From: Streptomyces sp. NBC_00775 | Lineage (GTDB): Bacteria; Actinomycetota; Actinomycetes; Streptomycetales; Streptomycetaceae | Direction of reading: 5' to 3' | DNA length: 64,000 bases | NCBI RefSeq assembly: GCF_036347135.1 | Contig: NZ_CP108938.1 | Location: 10,912,001-10,976,000, forward strand | Shown: positions 8,382 to 20,558 of the stretch, one piece after another | Layout: each line of letters begins with the position of its first letter | Numbering within the stretch: position 1 is the stretch's first letter | Position numbers and translations under genes: made by a program | The notes under the pieces: model-generated | The model's database searches: none | Told to the model about the DNA's origin: nothing | The model's input: only the letters and a program-made list of their open reading frames with translations

Positions 8382-9848
8382 TCAGCGCTGCAGTGTCAGC
8401 AGACCCGGACGGTAGGGCAGGAGGCCGTAGTCGCCACCGGAGTTGGGGCTGCGCCCCTGGTAGAGCAACTGCAGATTGCAGGGATCGACGGTCATGGTCT
8501 GATCGGCGCTGGTGCGGATCAGTTCGCCGTGGCTGATGTCGTTGGTCCAGGTGGCGCCGCTGTTGGCCTTGCCGGCGAAGGGGTTGCTCTCGGTGGCGGC
8601 CTGGGGTGTCCATGAGCCGTTGAGGCTGGTGGCGGTGAACGAGCGGAAGTAGCGGCCCTGGGAGCCGATCGCCTCGACCATCATGAGGTAGCGGTTCTGG
8701 CCCTGTAGCTTGTAGACCTGCGGGGCTTCGAACAGGTTGTTCGTCGTATCGCTCATGACCACTGTCGAGTTCGTGCCGAAGCTGCCCGGGAAGTTCCCGA
8801 TCGGCATGCTGGCCCGGTAGATCTTGCCGTTGTCACCGGCGAAGAACAGGTACATGTTCGTCCCGTCACCGATGAGTGTCTGGTCGATGGGTCCTGTTCC
8901 GGAGCCGGTGATGCTTCCGGAGAAGAGCACCTGCGGTGATGACCAGCCGTTCGGGTTGGTGGGGTCGCTCGACGTCCGGTAGGAGAAGGCGGTCCCGCCC
9001 CACTGGTAGGTGAGCACCCAGATGTTCTTCGGCGCGAAGTAGAAGAGCGTGGGCGCGACGGTGGCGGAAGACATCGTGTTCTGGCTGGCCGAGGCCATGT
9101 CCGACCAGTTGGTGAACAGGCCGAAGTTCATCGAACCCCAACTCGTCCCCGTGTCGTGCGTCGTCGCGTAGACGAGCTGCTTGCCGTTGTACGGGACGAC
9201 GGTGAAGTCCTTGAGCGAGGCCCATCCCGGCTTGGGCTGCGCAAGCGCGCCTGTTGATGTCCAGCGGTACGTCGACGGAAGATCGCAGGCGCCGGGAGTG
9301 TCCCCGCCGACCTTGACGAGCTTCCACTGCTGGTTGGTGCCGCCCCAGTCGTCGTACTGGACGATGTTCGCGCTGTCGGCGGTGGAGGCGCCTTGTACCT
9401 CGAGGGCCTTGTTGCTGTGGCGCGAGATGAGCCTCACGTAGCCGTCCGAGCTGTCGGCCAGCCGCCACTGCTGATTCGTGGCGTTCAGGTCGGTCCACTG
9501 GACGATCGCGCCGCCGTTCGCGGTGGACCAGTTGTGGACGTCCAGCACCTTGCCCGAGTGCCGGGACTTGATGCGGTAGTAGCCGTCCCCGGAATCGACG
9601 AACTGCCACTGCTGCTGGTTCTGATCGTTCCTGGTCCACTGGGTGATGCGGGCGCCGTCGTCGGTCGCCATGTTGTAGACATCCAGGGCCTTGCCACTGT
9701 TGCGGTTGACCAGCACATACGAGGTGTTGGGGTCTACGGTCGCCGCGCCAGCGGGATGGGCACCGAGGAAGGTGGCCACGAGCAGCAAGGGCGCAAGGAC
9801 GGCGAGTAAACGTCTCAGGCGGACCGGGGACGGATGGCGTAACCGCAT
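8382..9848 (-). CDS. Secreted GH62 alpha-L-arabinofuranosidase with N-terminal ricin-type CBM13
   Basis: A 488-residue secreted enzyme that removes arabinose side chains from arabinoxylan. Order: signal peptide to about residue 36 (GAHPAGAA), a ricin-like lectin module with three QQW repeats (residues 40-175), then the GH62 five-bladed catalytic domain. Expected catalytic residues are in place: Asp in [13 protein letters not shown], Asp in [13 protein letters not shown] and Glu in [10 protein letters not shown]. The layout matches AbfB-type enzymes of Streptomyces. The ATG at 9848 follows AAAGGAGA by 7 nt. The perfect palindrome CCGAAAA-C-TTTTCGG lies about 85 bp upstream of the start, so repression by the nearby LacI-type regulator is likely. 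It is divergent from the GH10 xylanase. Confidence 0.93.
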   Translation of the reverse strand: MRLRHPSPVRLRRLLAVLAPLLLVATFLGAHPAGAATVDPNTSYVLVNRNSGKALDVYNMATDDGARITQWTRNDQNQQQWQFVDSGDGYYRIKSRHSGKVLDVHNWSTANGGAIVQWTDLNATNQQWRLADSSDGYVRLISRHSNKALEVQGASTADSANIVQYDDWGGTNQQWKLVKVGGDTPGACDLPSTYRWTSTGALAQPKPGWASLKDFTVVPYNGKQLVYATTHDTGTSWGSMNFGLFTNWSDMASASQNTMSSATVAPTLFYFAPKNIWVLTYQWGGTAFSYRTSSDPTNPNGWSSPQVLFSGSITGSGTGPIDQTLIGDGTNMYLFFAGDNGKIYRASMPIGNFPGSFGTNSTVVMSDTTNNLFEAPQVYKLQGQNRYLMMVEAIGSQGRYFRSFTATSLNGSWTPQAATESNPFAGKANSGATWTNDISHGELIRTSADQTMTVDPCNLQLLYQGRSPNSGGDYGLLPYRPGLLTLQR

Positions 9849-9933
9849 CAGAGGGTCTCCTTTGGGGGCGGGGGTGAGGTGGCCCCGATGAACCGCGGAG
9901 CGGCCACGCCGGGGTAGGGGGACAGCGGCGATC

Positions 9934-9948
9934 CCGAAAACTTTTCGG
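9934..9948. promoter_or_regulatory. LacI-family operator CCGAAAA-C-TTTTCGG upstream of GH62
   Basis: A perfect 7+1+7 palindrome with the same CGAAA/TTTCG core as the site at 6095-6107. It lies upstream of the arabinofuranosidase gene. Assignment to the BxlR-like protein is inferred from the shared core. Confidence 0.55.
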
Positions 9949-10158
9949 AAGGTTCCCGGATTCATTGACGCCACAAGCTAGGAATGAGAGGCCCTCCGGT
10001 CAAGGCCTGTCGCCGATCTGTCTACAAACGGCGCCTCCCCGTTGGGCTCGACAGGCTGTCGTGCCGACTGGAAATACCGTGCACAACACCCCGAACCGGC
10101 CTTACGGCGTCCACCGGTCGTGGCGTCAGGAGTTCGCCGCTGACTCGATGGGATGTCG

Positions 10159-10222
10159 GAAAGTTTCGGGCGAGGAACGGAAACTTCTTCTGCGGGGAGT
10201 ATTGACGAGTCATCGTCAATAC
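10159..10222. promoter_or_regulatory. GAAA-G-TTTC site and inverted repeat in the GH62/xylanase intergenic region
   Basis: Two signals lie in the 680-bp divergent spacer. A GAAA-G-TTTC palindrome sits at 10159-10167, followed by a GAAAC half-site at 10179. An inverted repeat GTATTGACG-6 nt-CGTCAATAC lies at 10199-10222 and contains a -35-like TTGACG (10202-10207). They could form the control region of the xylanase, about 310 bp further on. No other gene is seen in 9849-10531. Confidence 0.35.
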
Positions 10223-10255
10223 CTCAATCATCCCTGTCTGAGACACCGGCCATAG

Positions 10256-11962
<1,707 letters not shown>

Positions 11963-12027
11963 TGAAGACCTACGGTGCGGCTCCCGCCCCTCCACGAAGA
12001 CATCGCTGATGGTCCCGGGTCGCCGCC

Positions 12028-12088
12028 ATGGTGGTGGCGACCCTCGGGATCGGCCTGCTCACCGCGGTCAACGCCGGCCGCCACGCGT
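12028..12088 (+). pseudogene. Possible signal-peptide fragment of a lost secreted protein
   Basis: A short frame, [20 protein letters not shown], looks like the hydrophobic core and cleavage region of a signal peptide. It runs out at about 12088, where an exonuclease-like fragment on the other strand begins. It is too short to identify a family. Confidence 0.3.
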
Positions 12089-12089
12089 T

Positions 12090-12625
<536 letters not shown>

Positions 12626-12692
12626 ACCGGTGACCGGCCGACGAACGCCGACTCCCGCATCACCTCCGTCGATTCCCCCGAGAGGCCCCCAC

Positions 12693-14692
12693 ATGTCCTC
12701 CTCTTCCCTGCCGCTCAGCCGGCGCCGACTGCTGTCGGCGGCCGGCGCGGCGACGGCCTTCGGCCTGCTGCGGTTCGCCCCCGAGGCCGCCGCGACCGAC
12801 GGCCCCGGAAGCTACACCGCGAGCTGGTCCTCCGTGGACCAGCACCCCCCGGCCCCGGCCTGGTTCCAGGACGCCAAGTTCGGCATCTACTACCACTGGG
12901 GTGTCTTCAGCGTTCCCGCGTTCGGGAACGAGTGGTATCCGCGCAACATGTACATCGGCGGCTCGAACGAGAACCAGCACCACATCGCCACCTACGGCGA
13001 CCCCTCAGTCTGGCGTACAACAACTTCATTGACGGAGCCCGCGACAAGGCCGGCAACTACGTGCAGTTCGCCCCCAAACTGGCCTCCCAGGGCGGCAGTT
13101 GGGTCCCGAACGCCTGGGCGCAGATGTTCAGGGCCGCGGGCGCGAAGTTCGCCGGCCCGGTCGCCGAGCACCACGACGGCTTCTCCATGTGGAACAGCCG
13201 CTCCAGCCCGTGGAACTCGGTCCAGCACGGCCCCCGACTCGACCTCCTGGGGCTGCACGCGCAGGCCATCCGCGGACAGGGGCTGAAGTTCATGACCTCC
13301 CTGCACCACGCCTACCACTTCAACGGCTTCTACGACCACGTGCCGAACCAGTCGGACCCGGCGCTGCGCGTCCTCTTCGGCCAGCAGGGCTCGGCCGCGG
13401 AGAACAAGCTCTGGTACGACAAGCTGGCCGAGGTCATCGACGGCTACCAACCGGACCTGGTCTGGCAGGACTTCGACCTGGGCCTGGTGCAGGAGTCCTA
13501 CCGGCTCCAGTTCCTCGCGCACTACTACAACCAGGCGGTCGCCTGGAACAAGGACGTGGTCGCGACCTACAAGGACGGCCTCGACAACAAGGGCGAGGTC
13601 TACGACTTCGAGCGCGGCGGACCGGCAGGGCTGCTCACCCCCTACTGGCTGACCGACGACAGCATCTCCTCCTCCAGTTGGTGCTACACGGTGGGCATCG
13701 GCTACTACTCGACGCAGGCACTGCTCCACTCGCTGATCGACCGGGTCAGCAAAGGCGGCAACATGCTGCTGAACATTGCGCCGATGGCCGACGGCACCAT
13801 CCCCCCAGGCCAGCAGTCGATCCTGCTCGCCATGGGGGACTGGCTCGGCCGCTTCGGAGAGGCGGTCTACGCCACCCGCTCCTGGACCGGCTACGGCGAG
13901 GGCCCCACCAAGATGGGCGGAGGCTCGTTCAGCGGCCCGGCGGCCGGCACGGCGAAGGGCATCCGGTTCACTCGCAGCCGGGACAACAAGGTCCTGTACG
14001 CCACCGCGCTGGGCTGGCAGGGCGGAACCATGACCATCACGACGCTGAGCTCGGACCGGATCAACCTGAGCAGCCTGACGAGCGCCCAACTGCTGAACAA
14101 CGCCGCAGGCACCTACATCGACCTGCCCGCACCGACCCAGGACAGATCCGGCCTGCACCTCACCATGCCCTCGTCCAACGCGCCGTTCAGCGCGCCGGCG
14201 CACACGGTCAAGCTCACCTTCTCCGGCCAGATCCCCACCCTGAACAGCCCGAGCGTCCCCACCACCTGGGTGCAGATCGCCAACGTGACCAGCGGTCTGC
14301 TGCTCGACAGCGGGGGCAACGTCGCCTCCGGCTCGAACCTCAAGCAGTGGAACTCCGACGGGAGCACCAACCTGCAGTGGCAGCTGACAGACATCGGCAA
14401 TGGCTACTACCGCATCACGAACCGCACCAACGGCATGGCCGCCGACAGCTGGGGCGATGCCGCCAACGGCGCTCCCGCCCGGCAGGCGGCGTGGAACGGC
14501 GGCAACAACCAGCAGTGGTCGCTCAACAGCCTTGGCAACAACCACTACCAGATCGTCAATCGCGGTACCGGCACCGCCCTCGACGGCAGCGGCAGCACCA
14601 CGGCCGGCTCGACCACGGTGATGTGGACGCCGAACTCCAGCACCAACAACGCATGGACCATCACCGGCACCTCCGTGAACAAGGACCGATGA
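12693..14692 (+). pseudogene. Secreted GH29 alpha-L-fucosidase with ricin-like C-terminal module, frameshifted
   Basis: Two overlapping frames together encode one GH29 enzyme. Frame 1 (from the ATG at 12693, behind GAGAGG) gives a twin-arginine signal [18 protein letters not shown] and the barrel start [20 protein letters not shown]. After GDPSVW (about 13013) the frame breaks, and the next frame continues [20 protein letters not shown]. It passes [13 protein letters not shown], the nucleophile region PDLVWQDFDLGL and GGNMLLNIAPMADG to a lectin-like tail of about 140 residues with QWQL and QWSL repeats. A single missing base near 13013 explains the break. Fucosidase removes terminal alpha-fucose, for example from xyloglucan. 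As written the gene yields only a 110-residue N-terminal piece. Confidence 0.85.
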
Positions 14693-14733
14693 ACAAGGAC
14701 CGATGAACAAGGACTCGATGAACAAGGAGAAGT
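14677..14733 (+). repeat. Four tandem 14/15-bp units carrying ribosome-site-like AACAAGGA
   Basis: Units at 14677-14690, 14691-14704, 14705-14719 and 14720-14733 all begin GAACAAGGA. The last ends GAGAAGT and places AAGGAG about 8 nt before the esterase ATG at 14736. The first unit encodes the end of the fucosidase (VNKDR). The spacer thus consists of duplicated Shine-Dalgarno units. Confidence 0.7.
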
Positions 14734-14735
14734 AG

Positions 14736-16073
<1,338 letters not shown>

Positions 16074-16094
16074 CAGGAGCTGCGGAGCCAGGCG

Positions 16095-16143
16095 CCACGG
16101 CCCTCCCACCCGGTGCTCAACACACCGAGTGGGAGAGCCGTGG
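16095..16143. terminator. Bidirectional stem-loop terminator
   Basis: CCACGGC and CTCCCAC pair with GTGGGAG and GCCGTGG across a short loop, between the convergent ends of the CE1 gene (16073) and the CE4 gene (16146). A GC-rich hairpin without a T-run is usual in Streptomyces. Confidence 0.65.
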
Positions 16144-16145
16144 TG

Positions 16146-16856
16146 TCAACCGGTCGGCGCCACCGCACGTCCGGACTGCGGGGAGATCATGCCCGCGCAC
16201 AGCCCCTTGGCCGCCAGGCCCTGCGCGATACGCGGGATCGCGGCGCGCGTGTTGGCGGCCCAGTCGTGCATGAGGATGATCTGGCCACTCGTGAGCCGTG
16301 CCGCCGCTTGCACGATCGCATCGGTACTGGCGCCGTTCCAGTCCTGCGAGTCGACATCCCAAATGATCTCGGTCAGGCCGTACTTGGCCTCGACGTTCCT
16401 CACCGTCGCGTTGGTCTCGCCGTACGGAGGGCGGAACAGCCGGGGCGTGCCACCGCCCGCGTTGGCGATGGCCTGCTGGGTCCGGGAGAGCTCGGAGTCG
16501 ATCTGCGCCTGGCCGAGCTGGGTCAGGTGGGGGTGGGTGTAGCTGTGGTTGCCGACCCACATGCCGGCGGCGACCTGTGCACGTACCAGGGACGGATTGG
16601 CGGCGGCGTACTGCCCCTCGTTGAACATCGTGGCTCGCAGCCCGTTCTGCCGGAGCGTGTCGAGCAGCGCCGGTGTGCTGCTGGACGGGCCGTCGTCGAA
16701 GGTCAGCCCGACGTAGCCGGTGCAGGTGGCGGCCTGCGCCGAGGCGCCGGTGTCGACGGCGACGGTGCATGCGCCAAGTGCCGCGGCGACGGCCAGTTTC
16801 GCTATGAGGGAGGGTGACGACCGGCGAGGTCGCGTGGTTCCTGGTCGGCTTCTCAT
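16146..16856 (-). CDS. Secreted CE4 acetyl xylan esterase / polysaccharide deacetylase
   Basis: A 236-residue protein: signal peptide ending ASAQA, then a NodB-homology domain. All five CE4 motifs are visible: TFDDGPS (catalytic and metal Asp), HSYTHPH (metal His pair), RPPYGE, DVDSQDW and ILMHDW. It closely matches the catalytic domain of Streptomyces lividans CE4 acetyl xylan esterase but lacks that enzyme's C-terminal binding module. It removes acetyl groups from xylan, opening it to the GH10 enzymes. The ATG at 16856 follows GGAG by 5 nt. A CGAAAC-TTTTG site lies about 105 bp upstream. Confidence 0.9.
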   Translation of the reverse strand: MRSRPGTTRPRRSSPSLIAKLAVAAALGACTVAVDTGASAQAATCTGYVGLTFDDGPSSSTPALLDTLRQNGLRATMFNEGQYAAANPSLVRAQVAAGMWVGNHSYTHPHLTQLGQAQIDSELSRTQQAIANAGGGTPRLFRPPYGETNATVRNVEAKYGLTEIIWDVDSQDWNGASTDAIVQAAARLTSGQIILMHDWAANTRAAIPRIAQGLAAKGLCAGMISPQSGRAVAPTG

Positions 16857-16961
16857 GCGTGCTCCTGCGGCCTGAGGCGGGGACAGGGACGGGACGGGGC
16901 TTGTCGACGTCGACAGGTTGGTGCCGGGCTCGTGGACTGTCAACTGTTTCGACGTGATGGG

Positions 16962-17114
16962 CGAAACTTTTGATCCACGACATCTCTCCGTCGTGCATCA
17001 ACGTCCCTGGATGCAGGCCTGTTTGGCGTACGCATCAAGGGCAGTGCGGGGGAGTGGTCAGATTGGGACGGCATGGCGATACGTCAACTGGAAGGGTCGT
17101 CTGAAACTCTTTCG
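16962..17114. promoter_or_regulatory. Possible CGAAA/TTTCG sites between CE4 and GH9
   Basis: CGAAACTTTTG at 16962-16972 lies upstream of CE4, and GAAA-CTC-TTTCG at 17103-17114 lies further into the divergent region. Both resemble the LacI-type palindromes at 6095 and 9934 but are imperfect. The rest of 16857-17453 holds no gene that I can support. Confidence 0.35.
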
Positions 17115-17244
17115 AACGCGGATTTCCATCGAGTCGCACCGGCAACTCCCGTGCCATGCACATCAGTTGACGACTGTTGTGCGCGTCGTTACTGTCCAAC
17201 CTCGGTTCTTCGATCCATTGATCAATGTTCGGGATATCGGCCAT

Positions 17245-17258
17245 TGGGAGCGCTCCCA
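17245..17258. promoter_or_regulatory. CebR/CelR box TGGGAGCGCTCCCA
   Basis: A perfect 14-bp palindrome identical to the site bound by CelR of Thermobifida and CebR of Streptomyces, LacI-type repressors released by cello-oligosaccharides. It lies about 195 bp upstream of the GH9 cellulase start. Confidence 0.85.
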
Positions 17259-17453
17259 GACTCTGCGCCGAGCCCGGCCACGACCGCCATCCCCTGAGCA
17301 CCCCCGACACCGGCGCGGACCTCTGACCGTCCAGCGCTACAGCTCCCACACGTCCGGCGCCGGGGAGTCGACCACCTCCGCCTGCCCTGGCGAACGGGCC
17401 TGCTCACCCAGCCCAACTCCTCCTGATGACCAGCCTCGACATAGGAGCCGCTC

Positions 17454-19610
17454 ATGCCCTCCGTTCCTTCGGTACCCCGCCCCAGACGCCTCGCCGCCAC
17501 CCTGCTGACGAGTTCCCTCCTCGTCGGCGGCCTCCTCACCACGCCCGCCGCGGCAGCCGTCGTCTCCGATGCGGCGGCGACCACGGCCGTACGCGTCAAC
17601 CAGGTCGGCTATCTGCCGGACGGCCCCAAGCGCGCCACCGTGGTCACCACGGCGACGCAGCCGCTCACCTGGCAGTTGCGCGACGCGTCAGGGACGGCGG
17701 TCGCCTCCGGTGCGACCGTCCCGCGCGGGGCGGACGCCCCCTCCGGGCAGTCCGTCCAAGTGGCCGACTTCTCCTCGTTCCAGGGGTCCGGGTCGGGATA
17801 CGTCCTGACGGTGGACGGCAGCAGCAGCGTGCCCTTCGACCTCCGCGCGAACCTGTACGACTCTCTGCGCTCCGACGCGATGGCGTTCTTCTACCACCAG
17901 CGCAGCGGCATACCCATCGACGCCTCTCTTGTGGGCTCCGCCTACGCGCGCCCGGCCGGACACCTCGGTGTCGCGCCCAACAAGGGCGACACCTCCGTCC
18001 CGTGCCAGGCCACCGTGTGCGACTACACCCAAGACGTCAGGGGCGGCTGGTACGACGCGGGTGACCACGGCAAGTACGTGGTGAACGGCGGCATTTCGAC
18101 CTGGCTGATGGTCAACTCCTTCGAGCGGGCCAAGCGGGCGGGCAAGGACGCGGCGCTGGGCGACTCCTCGCTCCAAGTCCCCGAGCGCGGCAACGGCGTA
18201 CCCGACGTGCTGGACGAGGCGCGCTGGGAACTCGACTTCCTGATGCGGATGCAGGTGCCCGAGGGCAAGCCGTACGCGGGCATGGCGTTCCACAAGATCC
18301 ATGACGCGGCCTGGACCGGCATGCCGCTGCGCCCCGACCAGGACCCCCAGCCCCGCGAGCTGCACCGTCCGTCGACGGCGGCGACCCTCAACCTCGCGGC
18401 GGCCGCAGCGCAGTGCGCCCGGGTCTACAGGGCCTACGACACCGCCTTCGCCGACCGCTGCCTGTCGGCCGCGCGCCGGGCCTGGACGGCGGCCCGCGCT
18501 AACCCGGCGCTGTACGCGCCGGATTCGGACAGCACCGGCGGCGGTGCCTACGGCGACACCACGGTCAGCGACGAGTTCTACTGGGCGGCGGCCGAGCTGT
18601 ACGCCACGACCGGCGAGAGCGGCTACCGGGACGCGGTCACCGACTCCTCCTGGCACACCTCCTCAACTGCCTTCTCCGCCTACGGATTCGGCTGGGCGGA
18701 CACGGCCGCACTCGGCCGGCTCACCCTGGCCACCGTCCCCAACGGCCTGCCCGCAGCCGACCGGGACCGGGTCCGGACCTCGGTCACGGCAGCCGCCGAC
18801 GGCTACCTGTCCCGGATGGCCGCCCAGGGCTACGCGGTGCCCGTACCGGCGGACGGCTACTTCTGGGGCTCCAACGGAGAGGTCGCGGGCGACGCGATCG
18901 TCCTGGCCGTCGCCGGAGAACTGACCGGCAACGAGCGTTACCGCACCGGCGCGCTGGAGACGATGGACTACCTCCTCGGCCGCAACGCCCTCGGCCAGTC
19001 CTACGTGACCGGCTATGGCGAGACGTCCTCGCAGAACCAGCATCATCGCTTCTGGGCCCACCAGTTGGACGCCTCGCTGCCCCATCCTCCGGCGGGATCG
19101 CTGGCGGGCGGGCCCAACAGCGGCCTCCAGGACCCGGTGGCAGAGGAGAAGTTGGCCGGCTGCGCGCCCGCCGCCTGCTACATCGACGACATCGGCTCAT
19201 ACTCCACCAACGAGGTGGCGGTCAACTGGAACGCCCCGCTGGCCTGGCTCGCCGCCTACGCCGCCGAGCGGACCTCCACCGGCGAACAGCCCACCGGTGC
19301 TTGCGCGGTGACGTACAAGACCGACAGTGTGTGGAGCACGGGCTTCACCGCGACGGTCACCGCCAAGAACACGGGCCCGACCGCCATGGACGGGTGGCAG
19401 CTGAGCTGGGCCTACGCGGCCGGGCAGCGCGTCACGAGCGCCTGGAACGCGACCGTCACCCAGAACGGCACCGCAGTCGTCGCCCGCGGCACCGACTGGA
19501 ACCGGACGATCGCACCCGGCGCGACAGCGAGCTTCGGAGTCCAGGGGACCTACAGCGGGACCAATCCCACGCCCACGGCCTTCACTCTCAACGGGAAGAC
19601 CTGCACCTGA
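17454..19610 (+). CDS. Secreted GH9 endoglucanase with N-terminal Ig-like domain and C-terminal CBM2
   Basis: A 718-residue cellulase: signal peptide (to about residue 35), CelD-type Ig-like domain ([20 protein letters not shown]), GH9 (alpha/alpha)6 barrel, and a CBM2 beginning [19 protein letters not shown]. Catalytic aspartates 201 and 204 sit in [11 protein letters not shown], and the acid Glu587 in [16 protein letters not shown]2 tryptophans ([20 protein letters not shown]) fit binding to crystalline cellulose. The ATG at 17454 follows AGGAG by 6 nt. A CebR box upstream predicts induction by cellobiose. It is not followed by another cellulase in tight linkage; a truncated regulator gene comes next. 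Confidence 0.94.
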   Translation: MPSVPSVPRPRRLAATLLTSSLLVGGLLTTPAAAAVVSDAAATTAVRVNQVGYLPDGPKRATVVTTATQPLTWQLRDASGTAVASGATVPRGADAPSGQSVQVADFSSFQGSGSGYVLTVDGSSSVPFDLRANLYDSLRSDAMAFFYHQRSGIPIDASLVGSAYARPAGHLGVAPNKGDTSVPCQATVCDYTQDVRGGWYDAGDHGKYVVNGGISTWLMVNSFERAKRAGKDAALGDSSLQVPERGNGVPDVLDEARWELDFLMRMQVPEGKPYAGMAFHKIHDAAWTGMPLRPDQDPQPRELHRPSTAATLNLAAAAAQCARVYRAYDTAFADRCLSAARRAWTAARANPALYAPDSDSTGGGAYGDTTVSDEFYWAAAELYATTGESGYRDAVTDSSWHTSSTAFSAYGFGWADTAALGRLTLATVPNGLPAADRDRVRTSVTAAADGYLSRMAAQGYAVPVPADGYFWGSNGEVAGDAIVLAVAGELTGNERYRTGALETMDYLLGRNALGQSYVTGYGETSSQNQHHRFWAHQLDASLPHPPAGSLAGGPNSGLQDPVAEEKLAGCAPAACYIDDIGSYSTNEVAVNWNAPLAWLAAYAAERTSTGEQPTGACAVTYKTDSVWSTGFTATVTAKNTGPTAMDGWQLSWAYAAGQRVTSAWNATVTQNGTAVVARGTDWNRTIAPGATASFGVQGTYSGTNPTPTAFTLNGKTCT

Positions 19611-19763
19611 TCAATCCACGGTCGGCTTGGCCCGCGGCGCGCAATTCCGCCCCGGGCCAGGCCGCAGCGATCTCCTCTCCCCGCAGCCACCCCAATATCA
19701 TCAACGTCACCCCGGGCACGCCCAAGTGTCCCCGACGGCCTCCGGGGGCTGGAGGAGCGCAGG

Positions 19764-20240
19764 GTGTCGCTGACCGACAAGGCCATCGAGCAGATCCGCG
19801 AGAGCGACCCGGCGGCGCTGCTCGACCTGATGGAGGTCCGCCGTCTCCTCGAACCGGCGGCCACCGCACTCGCCGCCACCCGGATCTCCGACGCACAACT
19901 GGCCGATGTACGGCGGCACGTGGACGCCATGCGCGAGACACGCGACGACGCGGAGGAGCTCAACTCCCACGACGCGGCCTTCCATCGCGCCGTGATCTCG
20001 GCTGCCGGGAACGACGCACTGCTCACACTCCTGGAAGGCGTCTCGGATCGCACCCTGCGCGCACGCGTCTGGCGCGGCCTCGTCGACGCGCAGGCCTCGG
20101 AGCGCACCCTCGCCGAACACGAGGCCATCTACGCGGCGTTGGCCACGCGCGACGCGTCCCTCAGCCAAGCCGCCGCACTGCTGCACATCAGCACGACCGA
20201 GCGCTGGCTGAAGGAACACGTCGACAGCAGCGAGTCGTAG
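19764..20240 (+). CDS. FCD-domain protein of the FadR/GntR type lacking its DNA-binding domain
   Basis: 158 residues. The first twelve (SLTDKAIEQIRE) match the start of FadR-type GntR regulators, where about 65-70 residues of winged helix-turn-helix should follow. Instead the sequence passes directly to SDPAALLDLMEVRRLLEPAA, the start of the FCD effector domain, and continues through its helices (NSHDAAFHRAVISAAGNDAL, ASERTLAEHEAIYAALATRD). The join is in frame. The GTG start at 19764 has GGAGGAG 6 nt upstream, so it can be translated. It could bind an effector or form dimers with a full-length paralogue but should not bind DNA. Alternatively it is a decaying gene with an in-frame deletion. 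Confidence 0.7.
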   Translation: MSLTDKAIEQIRESDPAALLDLMEVRRLLEPAATALAATRISDAQLADVRRHVDAMRETRDDAEELNSHDAAFHRAVISAAGNDALLTLLEGVSDRTLRARVWRGLVDAQASERTLAEHEAIYAALATRDASLSQAAALLHISTTERWLKEHVDSSES

Positions 20241-20409
20241 TCCGCGAGTTCCCTCATGTCGGTTTCAGTACATGACGGGAAGGCATAGCCCGGGGCTTCA
20301 CATGTTGGCGGAGTGCTGATATCCGCAAGGCCCGGGCCGTCGACAATTTCGCCAGACCGCCCGCAAGTTTCGACTCGCCTCTTGACAGGTGCACCCCACT
20401 ACAGCAATT

Positions 20410-20423
20410 TGGGAGCGCTCCCA
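20410..20423. promoter_or_regulatory. CebR/CelR box TGGGAGCGCTCCCA
   Basis: The second exact 14-bp copy in the window, about 135 bp upstream of the GH10-CBM3 xylanase and so of the following cellulase genes. The remaining 20241-20558 sequence holds no other recognised feature. Confidence 0.85.
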
Positions 20424-20558
20424 CGACTTCAAGGCTTGCAACATCTCCCATCAGAGCCGCGGGGGAGGAGACGGTGCGCCGCGACCGGTGGGACCCCGGT
20501 CGCAGGGCTCCGGTGACGCTTGAGCGTCCCCCTCCCGCATTCGGAGAGAGGAACCAGC

